28,169 nt of DNA. Origin: Paramuribaculum sp. Lineage in GTDB: Bacteria > Bacteroidota > Bacteroidia > Bacteroidales > Muribaculaceae. Below the pieces are notes generated by a model. That model was not told the DNA's origin and made no database searches. It saw nothing but the letters and a program-made list of their open reading frames with translations. Location of the stretch: contig VSPV01000017.1 in NCBI GenBank assembly GCA_009775605.1, forward strand, positions 1-28,169. Direction: 5' to 3'. This document shows, piece by piece, positions 15,653-24,112 of the stretch (the first letter of the stretch is position 1; each line of letters starts with the position of its first letter). The position numbers and the translations under genes were made by a program.

Positions 15653-18016
15653 ATGAGAAAACTCACATCTCTTCTGCTGCTCGGAGCGTCGGTCTATGCG
15701 GCTTCGGCAGCCGAACCTGTTGATTATGTAAGCACCCTCGTGGGCACGGAGTCGAAATACAGTCTTTCGACCGGAAACACCTATCCCGCCGTGGCGATGC
15801 CCTGGGGCCTGAATTTCTGGACCCCCCAGACAGGAAAAATGGGCGACGGATGGGCCTACACCTACGCCGCCGACAAGCTGCGCGGCTTCAAGCAGACCCA
15901 CCAGCCCAGCCCCTGGATTAACGATTACGGCCAGTTCTCCATCATGCCCGTGACCGGCGGCGTCAAGTATGGCGAGAACGACCGTGCAAGCTGGTATTCC
16001 CACAAGGCCGAGACCGCCACGCCGTATTATTACAAGGCTTATCTTGCCGACCACGACGTGACAACCGAGCTGGCTCCCACCGAGCGCGCCGCGGCCTTCC
16101 GCTTCACTTTCCCGCAGTCCGATACCTCCACCGTGGTGCTGGATGCTTTCGACCACGGCTCGAGCGTGACCGTGGATCCGGCCAACCGCCGCATCACCGG
16201 CTATACCACCCGCAACAGCGGAGGCGTGCCTGAGAATTTCAAGAACTACTTCGTGATGGAGTTTGACACTCCGTTCACCTATACCGCCACCGTTACCGAC
16301 AGCGTGCTCTCCACCGCCCGCAAATCGGCCACCGGCAACCACACCATGGCCATTGTGGGCTTCCCAACCGCCAAGGGTCAGGTGGTGAATGCCCGCGTGG
16401 CATCGTCGTTTATCAGCCCCGAGCAGGCTCTGCTCAATCTCAAGGAGCTTGGCGACGGCGATTTCGACCGCATCAAGGCCGAGGGACGCAAGAAATGGAA
16501 CGAGACCCTCGGACGCATAGAAATCGAGGACAGCGGAGAGGACGCTCTCGACGCCAAGCGCACGTTCTATTCCAACATGTACCGCACCCTGCTCTTCCCC
16601 CGTAATTTCTATGAGATAGACGCCCAGGGCAATCCCGTGCACTACAGCCCCTACACCGGCGAGGTGCTCCCCGGCTACATGTTTGCCGACACGGGCTTCT
16701 GGGATACGTTCCGCGCCCTCTTCCCCATGCTCAACATCCTCTATCCCTCGCAGAACCAGAAGTTCCAGGAAGCTCTGGTCAACATCTATAAGGAAAGCGG
16801 CTTCCTGCCCGAATGGTCCAGCCCCGGACACCGCGGATGCATGGTGGGCAACAACAGCGCTTCTGTGGTGGCCGACGCCTATCTCAACGGCATCAAGGCC
16901 GAAGATATGGAGACGCTGTGGGAGGCCGTGACGTCCGGCGCCCACAAGGTTCATCCCACGGTAAGCTCCACCGGCCGTCTCGGCCACGAGTATTACGACA
17001 AGCTCGGATACGTGCCTTACAACGTGGGTATCAAGGAAAATGCCGCCCGCACCCTCGAATATGCCTACGACGACTGGTGCATCTATCAGCTCGGAAAGGC
17101 TCTCGGCAAATCGGAGAAGGAACTCGCGCCCTACGCCAAGGCTGCTTACAACTACCGCAATCTCTTCGACCCCTCCCACAACCTGATGCGTGGTCGCAAT
17201 GAGGACGGCACATTCCAGAGCCCCTATAATCCGCTGAAATGGGGCGACGCGTTCACCGAAGGCAACGCATGGCACTACACCTGGTCAGTGTTCCACGACC
17301 CCCAGGGCCTCATAGACCTCATGGGAGGCGACCGCGAGTTCAACGTGATGATGGATTCTGTGTTTGCCGTGCCGCCGATTTTCGATGACAGCTATTACGG
17401 CCAGGTGATTCACGAAATCCGCGAGATGCAGATCATGAACATGGGCAACTACGCCCACGGCAACCAGCCCATCCAGCACATGATCTATCTCTACAACTTC
17501 TCGGGAGAGCCCTGGAAAGCCCAGCAGCATGTGCGCGACGTGATGAACCGCATGTATACCCCCAACCCCGACGGATACTGCGGCGACGAGGACAACGGTC
17601 AGACATCGGCCTGGTATGTGCTTTCATCGCTCGGATTCTATCCCGTGGCTCCCGGTACCGGCGAGTATATACTCGGATCGCCTCAGTTCAGGAAGGCAAA
17701 GATTCATCTCGAAAACGGCAAGACGGTGGAAATAAACGCCCCACGCAATTCCGACGAAAACATATATGTGAACGCTCTTTCCATCGACAAGACCCCGACT
17801 GACAAGACCTATATCACCCACGAGCAGCTGTGGGAAGGCCCGGTGCTTGACTTCGACATGAGCTCCACCCCCAACAAGCTCCGCGGCACCGCGCCCGAGT
17901 CGCGTCCCTACTCCTTCTCCCGTACCGCCGAAGGTGTGAAGGCCAAAGCCGCCAACGAGAAGCGCGCCAAAGCCGTAGAGAAGCAGCAGGCCAAAGCCGC
18001 AAAAGCTAAAAAATAA
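15653..18016 (+). CDS. GH92 exo-alpha-mannosidase
   Basis: The 787-aa precursor has a signal peptide (MRKLTSLLLLGASVYAASA) and the full GH92 fold. Family blocks include YVSTLVGTESKYSLSTGNTYPAVAMPWGLNFWTPQTG, RGFKQTHQPSPWINDYGQFSIMP, WSSPGHRGCMVGNNSASVVADAYL, YAHGNQPIQHMIYLYNFSGEPWKAQ and GYCGDEDNGQTSAWYVLSSLGFYPV, the last two lining the Ca-dependent active site. GH92 enzymes remove alpha-linked mannose (1,2, 1,3, 1,4 or 1,6) from host N-glycans or yeast mannan; no lipobox is seen, so it is probably periplasmic. The C-terminal ~25 residues are an unusual Lys/Ala-rich tail. A hairpin terminator follows. Linkage specificity is not determinable here. Confidence 0.94.
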   Translation: MRKLTSLLLLGASVYAASAAEPVDYVSTLVGTESKYSLSTGNTYPAVAMPWGLNFWTPQTGKMGDGWAYTYAADKLRGFKQTHQPSPWINDYGQFSIMPVTGGVKYGENDRASWYSHKAETATPYYYKAYLADHDVTTELAPTERAAAFRFTFPQSDTSTVVLDAFDHGSSVTVDPANRRITGYTTRNSGGVPENFKNYFVMEFDTPFTYTATVTDSVLSTARKSATGNHTMAIVGFPTAKGQVVNARVASSFISPEQALLNLKELGDGDFDRIKAEGRKKWNETLGRIEIEDSGEDALDAKRTFYSNMYRTLLFPRNFYEIDAQGNPVHYSPYTGEVLPGYMFADTGFWDTFRALFPMLNILYPSQNQKFQEALVNIYKESGFLPEWSSPGHRGCMVGNNSASVVADAYLNGIKAEDMETLWEAVTSGAHKVHPTVSSTGRLGHEYYDKLGYVPYNVGIKENAARTLEYAYDDWCIYQLGKALGKSEKELAPYAKAAYNYRNLFDPSHNLMRGRNEDGTFQSPYNPLKWGDAFTEGNAWHYTWSVFHDPQGLIDLMGGDREFNVMMDSVFAVPPIFDDSYYGQVIHEIREMQIMNMGNYAHGNQPIQHMIYLYNFSGEPWKAQQHVRDVMNRMYTPNPDGYCGDEDNGQTSAWYVLSSLGFYPVAPGTGEYILGSPQFRKAKIHLENGKTVEINAPRNSDENIYVNALSIDKTPTDKTYITHEQLWEGPVLDFDMSSTPNKLRGTAPESRPYSFSRTAEGVKAKAANEKRAKAVEKQQAKAAKAKK

Positions 18017-18038
18017 ACGAAACTTTTTCATGGTCCCC

Positions 18039-18081
18039 AACGTATGTACGGTTTTCCTTACGGTGCCGTGCATACGTTTTT
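18039..18081 (+). terminator. Intrinsic terminator after the GH92 gene
   Basis: 18039-18051 (AACGTATGTACGG) pairs with 18066-18078 (CCGTGCATACGTT), a 13-bp stem with one G-T pair and a 14-nt loop, followed directly by T residues. Confidence 0.8.
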
Positions 18082-18117
18082 AATAATTGCCGACTATTTA
18101 CCAAACCATAACCAATC

Positions 18118-20184
18118 ATGAACCGTAAATTATTCATCACCGCATCATTGCTCCTGCCGTTTATGGCCGGAGCGCAGGATGCCGTAAGCGTAAAGCATCC
18201 CTCGCTTATCCCTGAAGTCATGGCCCGGACGACACCCGGATCCGACACTCTGAGAATCCGTCTCGCCTCCGGCCTGTACCGGCTGGATGCTCCACTGGAA
18301 ATCAGCAAGTCACCCTCACGGCCCGTTGTAATCGAAGGCGATGCTGCCGATATGCCTGTGATCAGCGGCGCCATTGCCATCAAAGACTGGACCGTTCACC
18401 CTGACGGGATGTGGACGGCCGAAGTCCCCGAAGTAAAACAGTACGGTGCCGTATTCGAGCAGCTCTATTTCGACGGTCATCCGGCCACGCGTGCCCGCAC
18501 CCCCGACAACGGATGGTTTAAAGTGGAAAAATGCAGCGAAACTGTCCATGCCGATAAGGGCTCGGCCAGAGTCTCACCCTATGCCACGCAACGGATTACC
18601 GTAAAGCCTGAGTGTCTGGATGGCTTGAAGGGCATGACACGGAATGAGCTTACTGATGTTGTGGTTATGTTCTACCATAACTGGGATAACACCCGCAATT
18701 ATCTTGCCTTCGCTCAGCCTGATTCCGGTTATTTTTACACTGCCGGTGAGGCCATGAAGCCCTGGAATCCGATAAACTCAAACTCACGTTTCATACTTGA
18801 AAACTACCGCGAAGCCCTAACCGCTCCAGGCGAGTGGTATCTCGACAAAGCGGATGGACGCCTTTATTATATACCTCTCCCGGGCGAGAAACCGGAGTCG
18901 ACCGTGGCCTACGCTCCCGTGCTTTCGTCGCTGCTGCGCGTCCAGGGTACCCCGGAACATCCGGTGAGCGGCATAACCTTCCGCAACATCGCCTTCTGCC
19001 ATTCGGCCCATGTGATGCCCAAGAGCGGCAATCCCCCGGCTCAGGCCGCCGCTCCCGTTGAAGCAGCCCTGACCCTAAACAATGCTTCGGATATTGCCTT
19101 CGACAACTGCCGCATAGAGTATACCGGAAATGCCGGCATCTGGTTTAAGAAAAATGTGCACCACTCGTCTATAACCCACTCGCTCCTGCGTTATCTCGGC
19201 GCTGGCGGCGTGAAAATAGGCGAGACCACCGTGCCGGGCGAGGCCCTCGCCGCCGGCGGCGCAGGCACTGTGACCTCCCACATCACTGTCGACAACAATA
19301 TAATAACCCGCACCGGACTCGTGTTTCCCTGCGGAACAGGCGTGAATATATTTCATGCATCCGACAACAAGGTGACCCACAACGAGATTGCCGACCTGCT
19401 CTATTCGGGCGTCTCCGTGGGATGGGTATGGGGCTACACCCCGAGCGTGGCCAAACGCAATGAGATAGCCTACAACCACATCCATCACATAGGCTGGGGC
19501 GAGCTCTCCGACATGGGCGCCGTCTACACCCTCGGCCTCTCCGAGGGCACCCGCGTGCACAACAATTCCATACACCATGTCTATTCCTACGATTATGGCG
19601 GCTGGGGACTCTATACCGACGAGGGTTCCACAGGCATCGTGATGGACAATAACCTTGTCTATGCCTGCAAAAGCGGCGGTTTCCACCAGCACTACGGCAA
19701 GGAAAACGTAATCACCAACAATATCTTCGCCTATTGCGTTACGTATCAGCTGCAGTTTACCCGTGCGGAAAAGCATGAGTCGTTCCGGTTCTCCAACAAC
19801 ATAGTGTATGGCGACACGCCTGTGTTCCTTTCCGGCGCGTGGTCGTCGGCACAGCTCGACATGGACCGCAACTGCTACTGGGACCCCGATGCCACTCAGA
19901 CGCCCAAATTCGACGGCAAGACCTTCGCCGAATGGAAAAAGCTCCACGACTCACATTCCATCTATGCCAATCCCGGTTTCATCGACCCGGCCAAAGGCGA
20001 TTTCCGCCTGCGTTCCACCAAAGTTGTGCGCCGCATAGGGTTCAAGCCCTTCAGCTTCGATGAGATCGGCGTGTACGGCTCCGATGAATGGAAATCGCTT
20101 GCCCGCATGCCTCAGGAGCGCCTCGACCTCTTCGACACCATAGTCCGCACCCGCGAAAAATCCGCCCCCGCCATCTTCCGCTGA
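18118..20184 (+). CDS. Secreted right-handed beta-helix glycosidase-like protein (GH141-like)
   Basis: The 688-aa precursor has a signal peptide (MNRKLFITASLLLPFMAGAQ). A strand-rich N-terminal part (IRLASGLYRLDAPLEIS, VVIEGDAADMPVISGA) leads into GEWYLDKADGRLYYIPLPGE and VSGITFRNIAFCHSAH, a pattern I associate with GH141 and related enzymes. Parallel beta-helix coils follow: ITVDNNIITRTG, NKVTHNEIADLLYSGVSVGW, NEIAYNHIHHIGWGELSDMGAVYT, IVMDNNLVYACKSGGFHQHYG. GH141 includes alpha-L-fucosidases and xylanases, so the substrate stays open; some beta-helix lyases look similar. It lies between the GH92 gene and a barrel gene and is bounded by terminators on both sides, with no obvious promoter in the short gap upstream. 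Confidence 0.75.
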   Translation: MNRKLFITASLLLPFMAGAQDAVSVKHPSLIPEVMARTTPGSDTLRIRLASGLYRLDAPLEISKSPSRPVVIEGDAADMPVISGAIAIKDWTVHPDGMWTAEVPEVKQYGAVFEQLYFDGHPATRARTPDNGWFKVEKCSETVHADKGSARVSPYATQRITVKPECLDGLKGMTRNELTDVVVMFYHNWDNTRNYLAFAQPDSGYFYTAGEAMKPWNPINSNSRFILENYREALTAPGEWYLDKADGRLYYIPLPGEKPESTVAYAPVLSSLLRVQGTPEHPVSGITFRNIAFCHSAHVMPKSGNPPAQAAAPVEAALTLNNASDIAFDNCRIEYTGNAGIWFKKNVHHSSITHSLLRYLGAGGVKIGETTVPGEALAAGGAGTVTSHITVDNNIITRTGLVFPCGTGVNIFHASDNKVTHNEIADLLYSGVSVGWVWGYTPSVAKRNEIAYNHIHHIGWGELSDMGAVYTLGLSEGTRVHNNSIHHVYSYDYGGWGLYTDEGSTGIVMDNNLVYACKSGGFHQHYGKENVITNNIFAYCVTYQLQFTRAEKHESFRFSNNIVYGDTPVFLSGAWSSAQLDMDRNCYWDPDATQTPKFDGKTFAEWKKLHDSHSIYANPGFIDPAKGDFRLRSTKVVRRIGFKPFSFDEIGVYGSDEWKSLARMPQERLDLFDTIVRTREKSAPAIFR

Positions 20185-20211
20185 TTTCCCCCCTGCAGCT
20201 ACAGAATAATT

Positions 20212-20259
20212 CTCACCTCTGGCCGTAAAAATTTCCACGGCCAGAGGTGAGGTTTTTTT
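20212..20259 (+). terminator. Strong intrinsic terminator after the beta-helix gene
   Basis: 20212-20226 (CTCACCTCTGGCCGT) pairs perfectly over 15 bp with 20237-20251 (ACGGCCAGAGGTGAG), with a 10-nt loop, followed by G and seven T residues. Confidence 0.93.
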
Positions 20260-20306
20260 AATGCGTCGTGTCTTTATAGTGTCAAAACCAACATAAACAC
20301 TACTAT

Positions 20307-22865
20307 ATGGACATGAAAAGACTTATTGTGGTAATTGCGGCCGTTACTGCATCGCTTTCATTCATCGTATCGGCCGCGATTGTAAAGGGGAGATTTGTGG
20401 ATGTCAATGGAGCACCCATTAAGAACGTGATGTACAAGTTCATAAACGCGGACGATTCGGCATTTGTGGCTGTTTCAGGAGAGGATGGGCGTTATACAAT
20501 CAACCTCCCGGGTGGAGCGTATACGATTGAGGTTTCCGCGTCGGGCTATAAAACACTTCGCGGAAATCTGTCTCTGAATGATGATAAGATTGATCTTGCC
20601 GCCCAGATACTTCAAGCGGATTCTGACACTATGATTAAATCAGGAGCAGCAGGAAAGGAGTTGAGAGCCGTCGGTAAAATTGTGGAATCCAAAGGCAAAC
20701 CGCTCGAGTTTGCTTCCATAAGGTTTCTGACAACCGATTCCGTTTTTCTGAGCGGCGGAGCCACGGATGCATCGGGACAATTCAAGTTCAATGTACCCGA
20801 AAAGGATGAATATATCGTAATCGTTTCCTCATTAGGATATATGCCTGTTGCCATGAAGGTGAAAGCCGGAACAGACGGAGTTAAGTTGCCGAAGATAGAA
20901 CTTTCGCCTGAAAGCCGCGAGTTGGATGAGGTGACTGTGAAGGCTCAGGCGATGACGCGAGTAGACAGTCACCTGCAGATAATTCCCGATAAGATGTCGG
21001 TAAAGCATGCATCAACGGGTTATCTGCTGCTTCGCAATCTGATGATTCCGGCTCTGGAGGTCGATCCGTTCGACGGCACGGTGACACTCTATGGTCAGAA
21101 GGTGAGTCTTTACATCAATGGCGCACCGGCGGAATATCGCATGGTTCAGAACCTACGCCCGAAAGATGTGGAGAAAATCGAATACCATGATGCCCCGGTG
21201 GGGCGTTACGCAATGGATTTCGCCGCCATAAACTTCATAACCAAGAAGAAAACCACCGGCGGTTATGCAACTCTTGACGCACAGCAGGCTGTGGGCGGTT
21301 ATCTCAGCGGTAACTACAACGGCTTTACAAAGATCAACAAGGGCAATACGAGCTATTACGCATTCGCGGGCTACAACATGCAGAACGGCTCCGCCGATGC
21401 GGTGGAGAAGACAGAGCATTTCAATCTCGACTCACGTACTGTCGACAGGGCATTCAGCTCTATAGGAGGGCGTGAGAGAGCCTACGGCGAATACGGGCAG
21501 ATAAATATCGAGTATGTGAAGGACAGAAAATATCAGAGTGTTCATGCCGGAGTCTCGGGGCGCAGAAGTGTGGATACGTCCATGGGACGGATGACATATT
21601 CGGAACCGGTAAGTCTCACCCAGACCACAGATTCCCGCACCGGCAACCGCGCATTGGGAGTGTCGACCGGTTATTACGGTCAATTCGGCCTGAGAAAGAA
21701 CGATCTATTAATTGTCTCGGCAGACGGTTCATTCTCCCGGAGCAAATACAATTATATCTATTTCGCCGACGAGAATGATGTGACCTCCGATACACGCGAC
21801 AAGGTTTTCAAACTCAATACCAACGTAGACTATGTTCTTGACCTCGGACACCGGAACCAACTTACCTTTTCGCTTGTGGATTTCTTCCGCTCATCGTCTA
21901 CAGATTATGCTGGTACCTACAGCTCGTGGCAGCACATGTGGAAATCCGAGGCGCTGCTGCTTGTGGAATACACGCATCGCGTGTCATCGAAGTTACGTTT
22001 CTCAGCCCGTCCCGGTCTCTCGATGGTCAATGTGAGCCTGCACGGATACGAGAAGCAGAACACGGTTTTCCCCCGCTTTTTCACGCAGCTTACCTATAAT
22101 CCTACCCGTCAGAGCCAGCTTTCCTTTGACCTGGCTATCGGCAATTCCGTCCCTTCGCTGTCCGTCCGTACAGCGGCCGAACAGCCCATCGACCTGATAA
22201 TGTTGCGCAGGGGCAACCCCTCGCTTAAAAACTTCAGGATGTACGAGTCAAACATCAGCTATAGTCTGCGGTTAGGTCGTGTCAACATAGCCTCGCGCCT
22301 GTCAGGGCGGTATTATCCGGATTTTACGACCATTGCCTATTTCACCGAGGGTGACCATATGGTGCTGTCGTATCTCAACGGCGATTACAAGAGCGCTGCA
22401 TTCGCGCCCGATGTCACATGGAAGATAACGGACAACTTCCGCGTGTCGGGTGGAGCAAGCCTCTCGCATACCGAACGGAGCGACCACCGCATCAAGCAGC
22501 AGCTCAACAGCGCTTCCGGTACGGTGGGTCTGATGTATTTCCTGGGAGACTTCTCGTTCAATCTCAAAGGCAACACCACTAATCGTTGGACAGGAATGGA
22601 TTATTCCTACGCTTTTACTCCGATGAATGCCGAGCTGAGCATAGGCTGGACCCACGGAGGATGGCATGTGGACGCATGGGCGCGCACCTCGAGCCGACAG
22701 AAGAAACGCCGGTGGATTGATGTCGGCAATTATATGATGAACACGGTGTCGCACGGTCGTTTCTACGGTATGATCAAGGTAGCCTACACTTTCGACTTCG
22801 GCAAGAAGATACAGCGCAGCCAACGTCAGGCCAACACTTCTATAGACAGCAACATTCTGAAATGA
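20307..22865 (+). CDS. Outer-membrane beta-barrel receptor-like protein with two N-terminal regulatory domains
   Basis: The 852-aa precursor has a signal peptide (hydrophobic run about 6-23). Two tandem carboxypeptidase-regulatory-like Ig domains follow: about 25-95 (KGRFVDVNGAPIKNV...DGRYTINLPGGAYTIEVSASGYKTL) and about 115-200 (GKIVESKGKPLEFASI...ASGQFKFNVPEKDEYIVIVSSLGYMP). Next come a TonB-box-like ELDEVTVKA, a plug-like domain (about 215-325) ending INFITKKKTTGGY, and a large barrel to YTFDFGKKIQ. It fits the outer-membrane beta-barrel family related to TonB-dependent transporters, without a SusD partner. It is paralogous to the receptor at 24113-26638 (shared EVDPFDG/EVDPLTG and LRPKDVEKIE/MRPQDVVRVE), but lacks its STN domain. 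ATG 20307 or 20313 may be the start. Confidence 0.82.
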   Translation: MDMKRLIVVIAAVTASLSFIVSAAIVKGRFVDVNGAPIKNVMYKFINADDSAFVAVSGEDGRYTINLPGGAYTIEVSASGYKTLRGNLSLNDDKIDLAAQILQADSDTMIKSGAAGKELRAVGKIVESKGKPLEFASIRFLTTDSVFLSGGATDASGQFKFNVPEKDEYIVIVSSLGYMPVAMKVKAGTDGVKLPKIELSPESRELDEVTVKAQAMTRVDSHLQIIPDKMSVKHASTGYLLLRNLMIPALEVDPFDGTVTLYGQKVSLYINGAPAEYRMVQNLRPKDVEKIEYHDAPVGRYAMDFAAINFITKKKTTGGYATLDAQQAVGGYLSGNYNGFTKINKGNTSYYAFAGYNMQNGSADAVEKTEHFNLDSRTVDRAFSSIGGRERAYGEYGQINIEYVKDRKYQSVHAGVSGRRSVDTSMGRMTYSEPVSLTQTTDSRTGNRALGVSTGYYGQFGLRKNDLLIVSADGSFSRSKYNYIYFADENDVTSDTRDKVFKLNTNVDYVLDLGHRNQLTFSLVDFFRSSSTDYAGTYSSWQHMWKSEALLLVEYTHRVSSKLRFSARPGLSMVNVSLHGYEKQNTVFPRFFTQLTYNPTRQSQLSFDLAIGNSVPSLSVRTAAEQPIDLIMLRRGNPSLKNFRMYESNISYSLRLGRVNIASRLSGRYYPDFTTIAYFTEGDHMVLSYLNGDYKSAAFAPDVTWKITDNFRVSGGASLSHTERSDHRIKQQLNSASGTVGLMYFLGDFSFNLKGNTTNRWTGMDYSYAFTPMNAELSIGWTHGGWHVDAWARTSSRQKKRRWIDVGNYMMNTVSHGRFYGMIKVAYTFDFGKKIQRSQRQANTSIDSNILK

Positions 22866-22921
22866 CTTGGGAAAGCAGCAGAGTATTCTGCGTGCGGCCC
22901 GAGCTGTCAGAATTAATTTAC

Positions 22922-22929
22922 TAACTTTG
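22922..22929 (+). promoter_or_regulatory. Likely -7 box for the sigma factor operon
   Basis: TAACTTTG matches TAnnTTTG exactly, about 57 nt upstream of the sigma-factor ATG. The -33 region is GC-rich with no TTTG. Confidence 0.45.
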
Positions 22930-22985
22930 TAAATATCCGGAAGCCGGAGGTGTGATTTTCCCTGCATGGTGTGTCTATATAATAT

Positions 22986-23486
22986 ATGATGCAAAGAAAA
23001 GATTTCGATAAGCTGTTTCGCGACAACTATGCTGCGATGCACCTCCTGGCCAGCCGTCTGCTGAACGATGCAGAGGGTGCCCGCGACATAGTGCATGATA
23101 TATTCGCGTCGCTTATCGACAGCCCCTCCGAAGCCGTCACGCCGTCGTATCTCCTCCGGGCCGTACGCAACCGGTGTCTGAACCGCATCCGCGACATGGC
23201 CGTGCGCGACCGCCTGCACTCCCTTTACACCGTGGACTTTTCCGAAATAGAGGACGACGAATGGCCCGACGAAGAAGAGCTCCGGCTTCTTGAACGCATA
23301 GTAGCCACCCTGCCGCCGCAATGCGCAAGGGTGGTGAACCTCCGGTTCGTTTCAGGCATGAGCTACCGTGAGATCGCCCTGGAACTTGAAATCAGTGAAT
23401 CAACCGTCTACAAGCATCTTCGCCACGCATTGGATGTTCTGCACCGAAATTTTAATGGATATGGAAACAAACGACCGTCTGCTTGA
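22986..23486 (+). CDS. ECF RNA polymerase sigma factor
   Basis: This 166-aa sigma-70-family protein has region 2 at about residues 7-70 (FDKLFRDNYAAMHLLASRLLNDAEGARDIVHDIFASLI, then PSYLLRAVRNRCLNRIRD) and region 4 at about 108-160 (IVATLPPQCARVVNLRFVSGMSYREIALELEISESTVYKHLRHAL with its helix-turn-helix). It lacks region 3, as in ECF factors. Its last 32 nt overlap the next gene, an anti-sigma-like membrane protein, and the third gene is an STN-bearing receptor, the usual layout of trans-envelope signalling. Its targets likely include the operon itself, though no second copy of a promoter motif was identified. Confidence 0.93.
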   Translation: MMQRKDFDKLFRDNYAAMHLLASRLLNDAEGARDIVHDIFASLIDSPSEAVTPSYLLRAVRNRCLNRIRDMAVRDRLHSLYTVDFSEIEDDEWPDEEELRLLERIVATLPPQCARVVNLRFVSGMSYREIALELEISESTVYKHLRHALDVLHRNFNGYGNKRPSA

Positions 23487-24108
23487 TCTCATAGAGCACC
23501 CCGAACGATACTCCGACCGGGAGATCGAAGCTCTGCTTTCCGACCCTGAAATCAGCCGGATGCTTTCGGCATTGGGAAAAACGCGCTCCGCTCTTACCAC
23601 CCCGGAGACACCCGATGTGGAGGCTGAACTGGCGGCTTTCCACCGGGAGCATCCGAGGCATCCGCGTCTGGTGCGCGTTTTCGGACGCCGCCCGGCGGTG
23701 GCGGCCGCTACGGTGGTAGCCATCTCTTTTGCAGCCGTGGCGGCTATCGTGGGCGTCAAAGCTTTCATGAACAGCGACGTGCGGCCCGCTGAGGCAACGG
23801 GCCGTCAATCCGAAACTTTTGTTGAGGCGACAGTCTCGTCGGCCGTAGCGGAGCCTGACAGCACGCTTGCCATGACGACTGCCGATGAAGCCATCACAGT
23901 ATTTGAAAACGCCACTCTCGAAAGCATAGTGCGCGAGATTGCTTCATCTTACAATCTCACTCCCGAGTTCCGCTCGGGCCGCGCCAAAAAACTCCGCCTC
24001 TATTTCCGGTGGGACCGTTCGATGACGGCCGAAGAGACCGTGGATCTGCTCAACAGTTTTGACCGGATAAAAATCAAAATAAATAACGGCGTAATAACCG
24101 TGAACTGA
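23455..24108 (+). CDS. Short FecR-like anti-sigma membrane protein with DUF4974 domain
   Basis: The predicted 217-aa protein starts at ATG 23455 (or 23461), overlapping the sigma gene by 32 nt; the frame is open further upstream only within the sigma gene. A cytosolic helical segment (about 1-75: LLDLIEHPERYSDREIEALLSDPEISRML) would hold the sigma factor. One transmembrane helix follows (about 81-103, AVAAATVVAISFAAVAAIVGV), then a linker. The C-terminal domain (about 145-217: ITVFENATLESIVREIASSYNLTPEF...LRLYFRWDRSMTAEETVDLLNSFDRIKIKINNGVITVN) matches the DUF4974/STN-like end of FecR proteins. The central FecR domain is not visible, so this is a minimal form. It would receive the signal from the downstream receptor. 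Confidence 0.8.
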   Translation: MDMETNDRLLDLIEHPERYSDREIEALLSDPEISRMLSALGKTRSALTTPETPDVEAELAAFHREHPRHPRLVRVFGRRPAVAAATVVAISFAAVAAIVGVKAFMNSDVRPAEATGRQSETFVEATVSSAVAEPDSTLAMTTADEAITVFENATLESIVREIASSYNLTPEFRSGRAKKLRLYFRWDRSMTAEETVDLLNSFDRIKIKINNGVITVN

Positions 24109-24112
24109 CTTT

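Noticed and set aside
15572..17275. Minus-strand frame of about 567 codons opposite the GH92 gene
   Set aside because: It results from strong codon bias in the GH92 gene, and its composition is repetitive Gly/Val/His with no domain.
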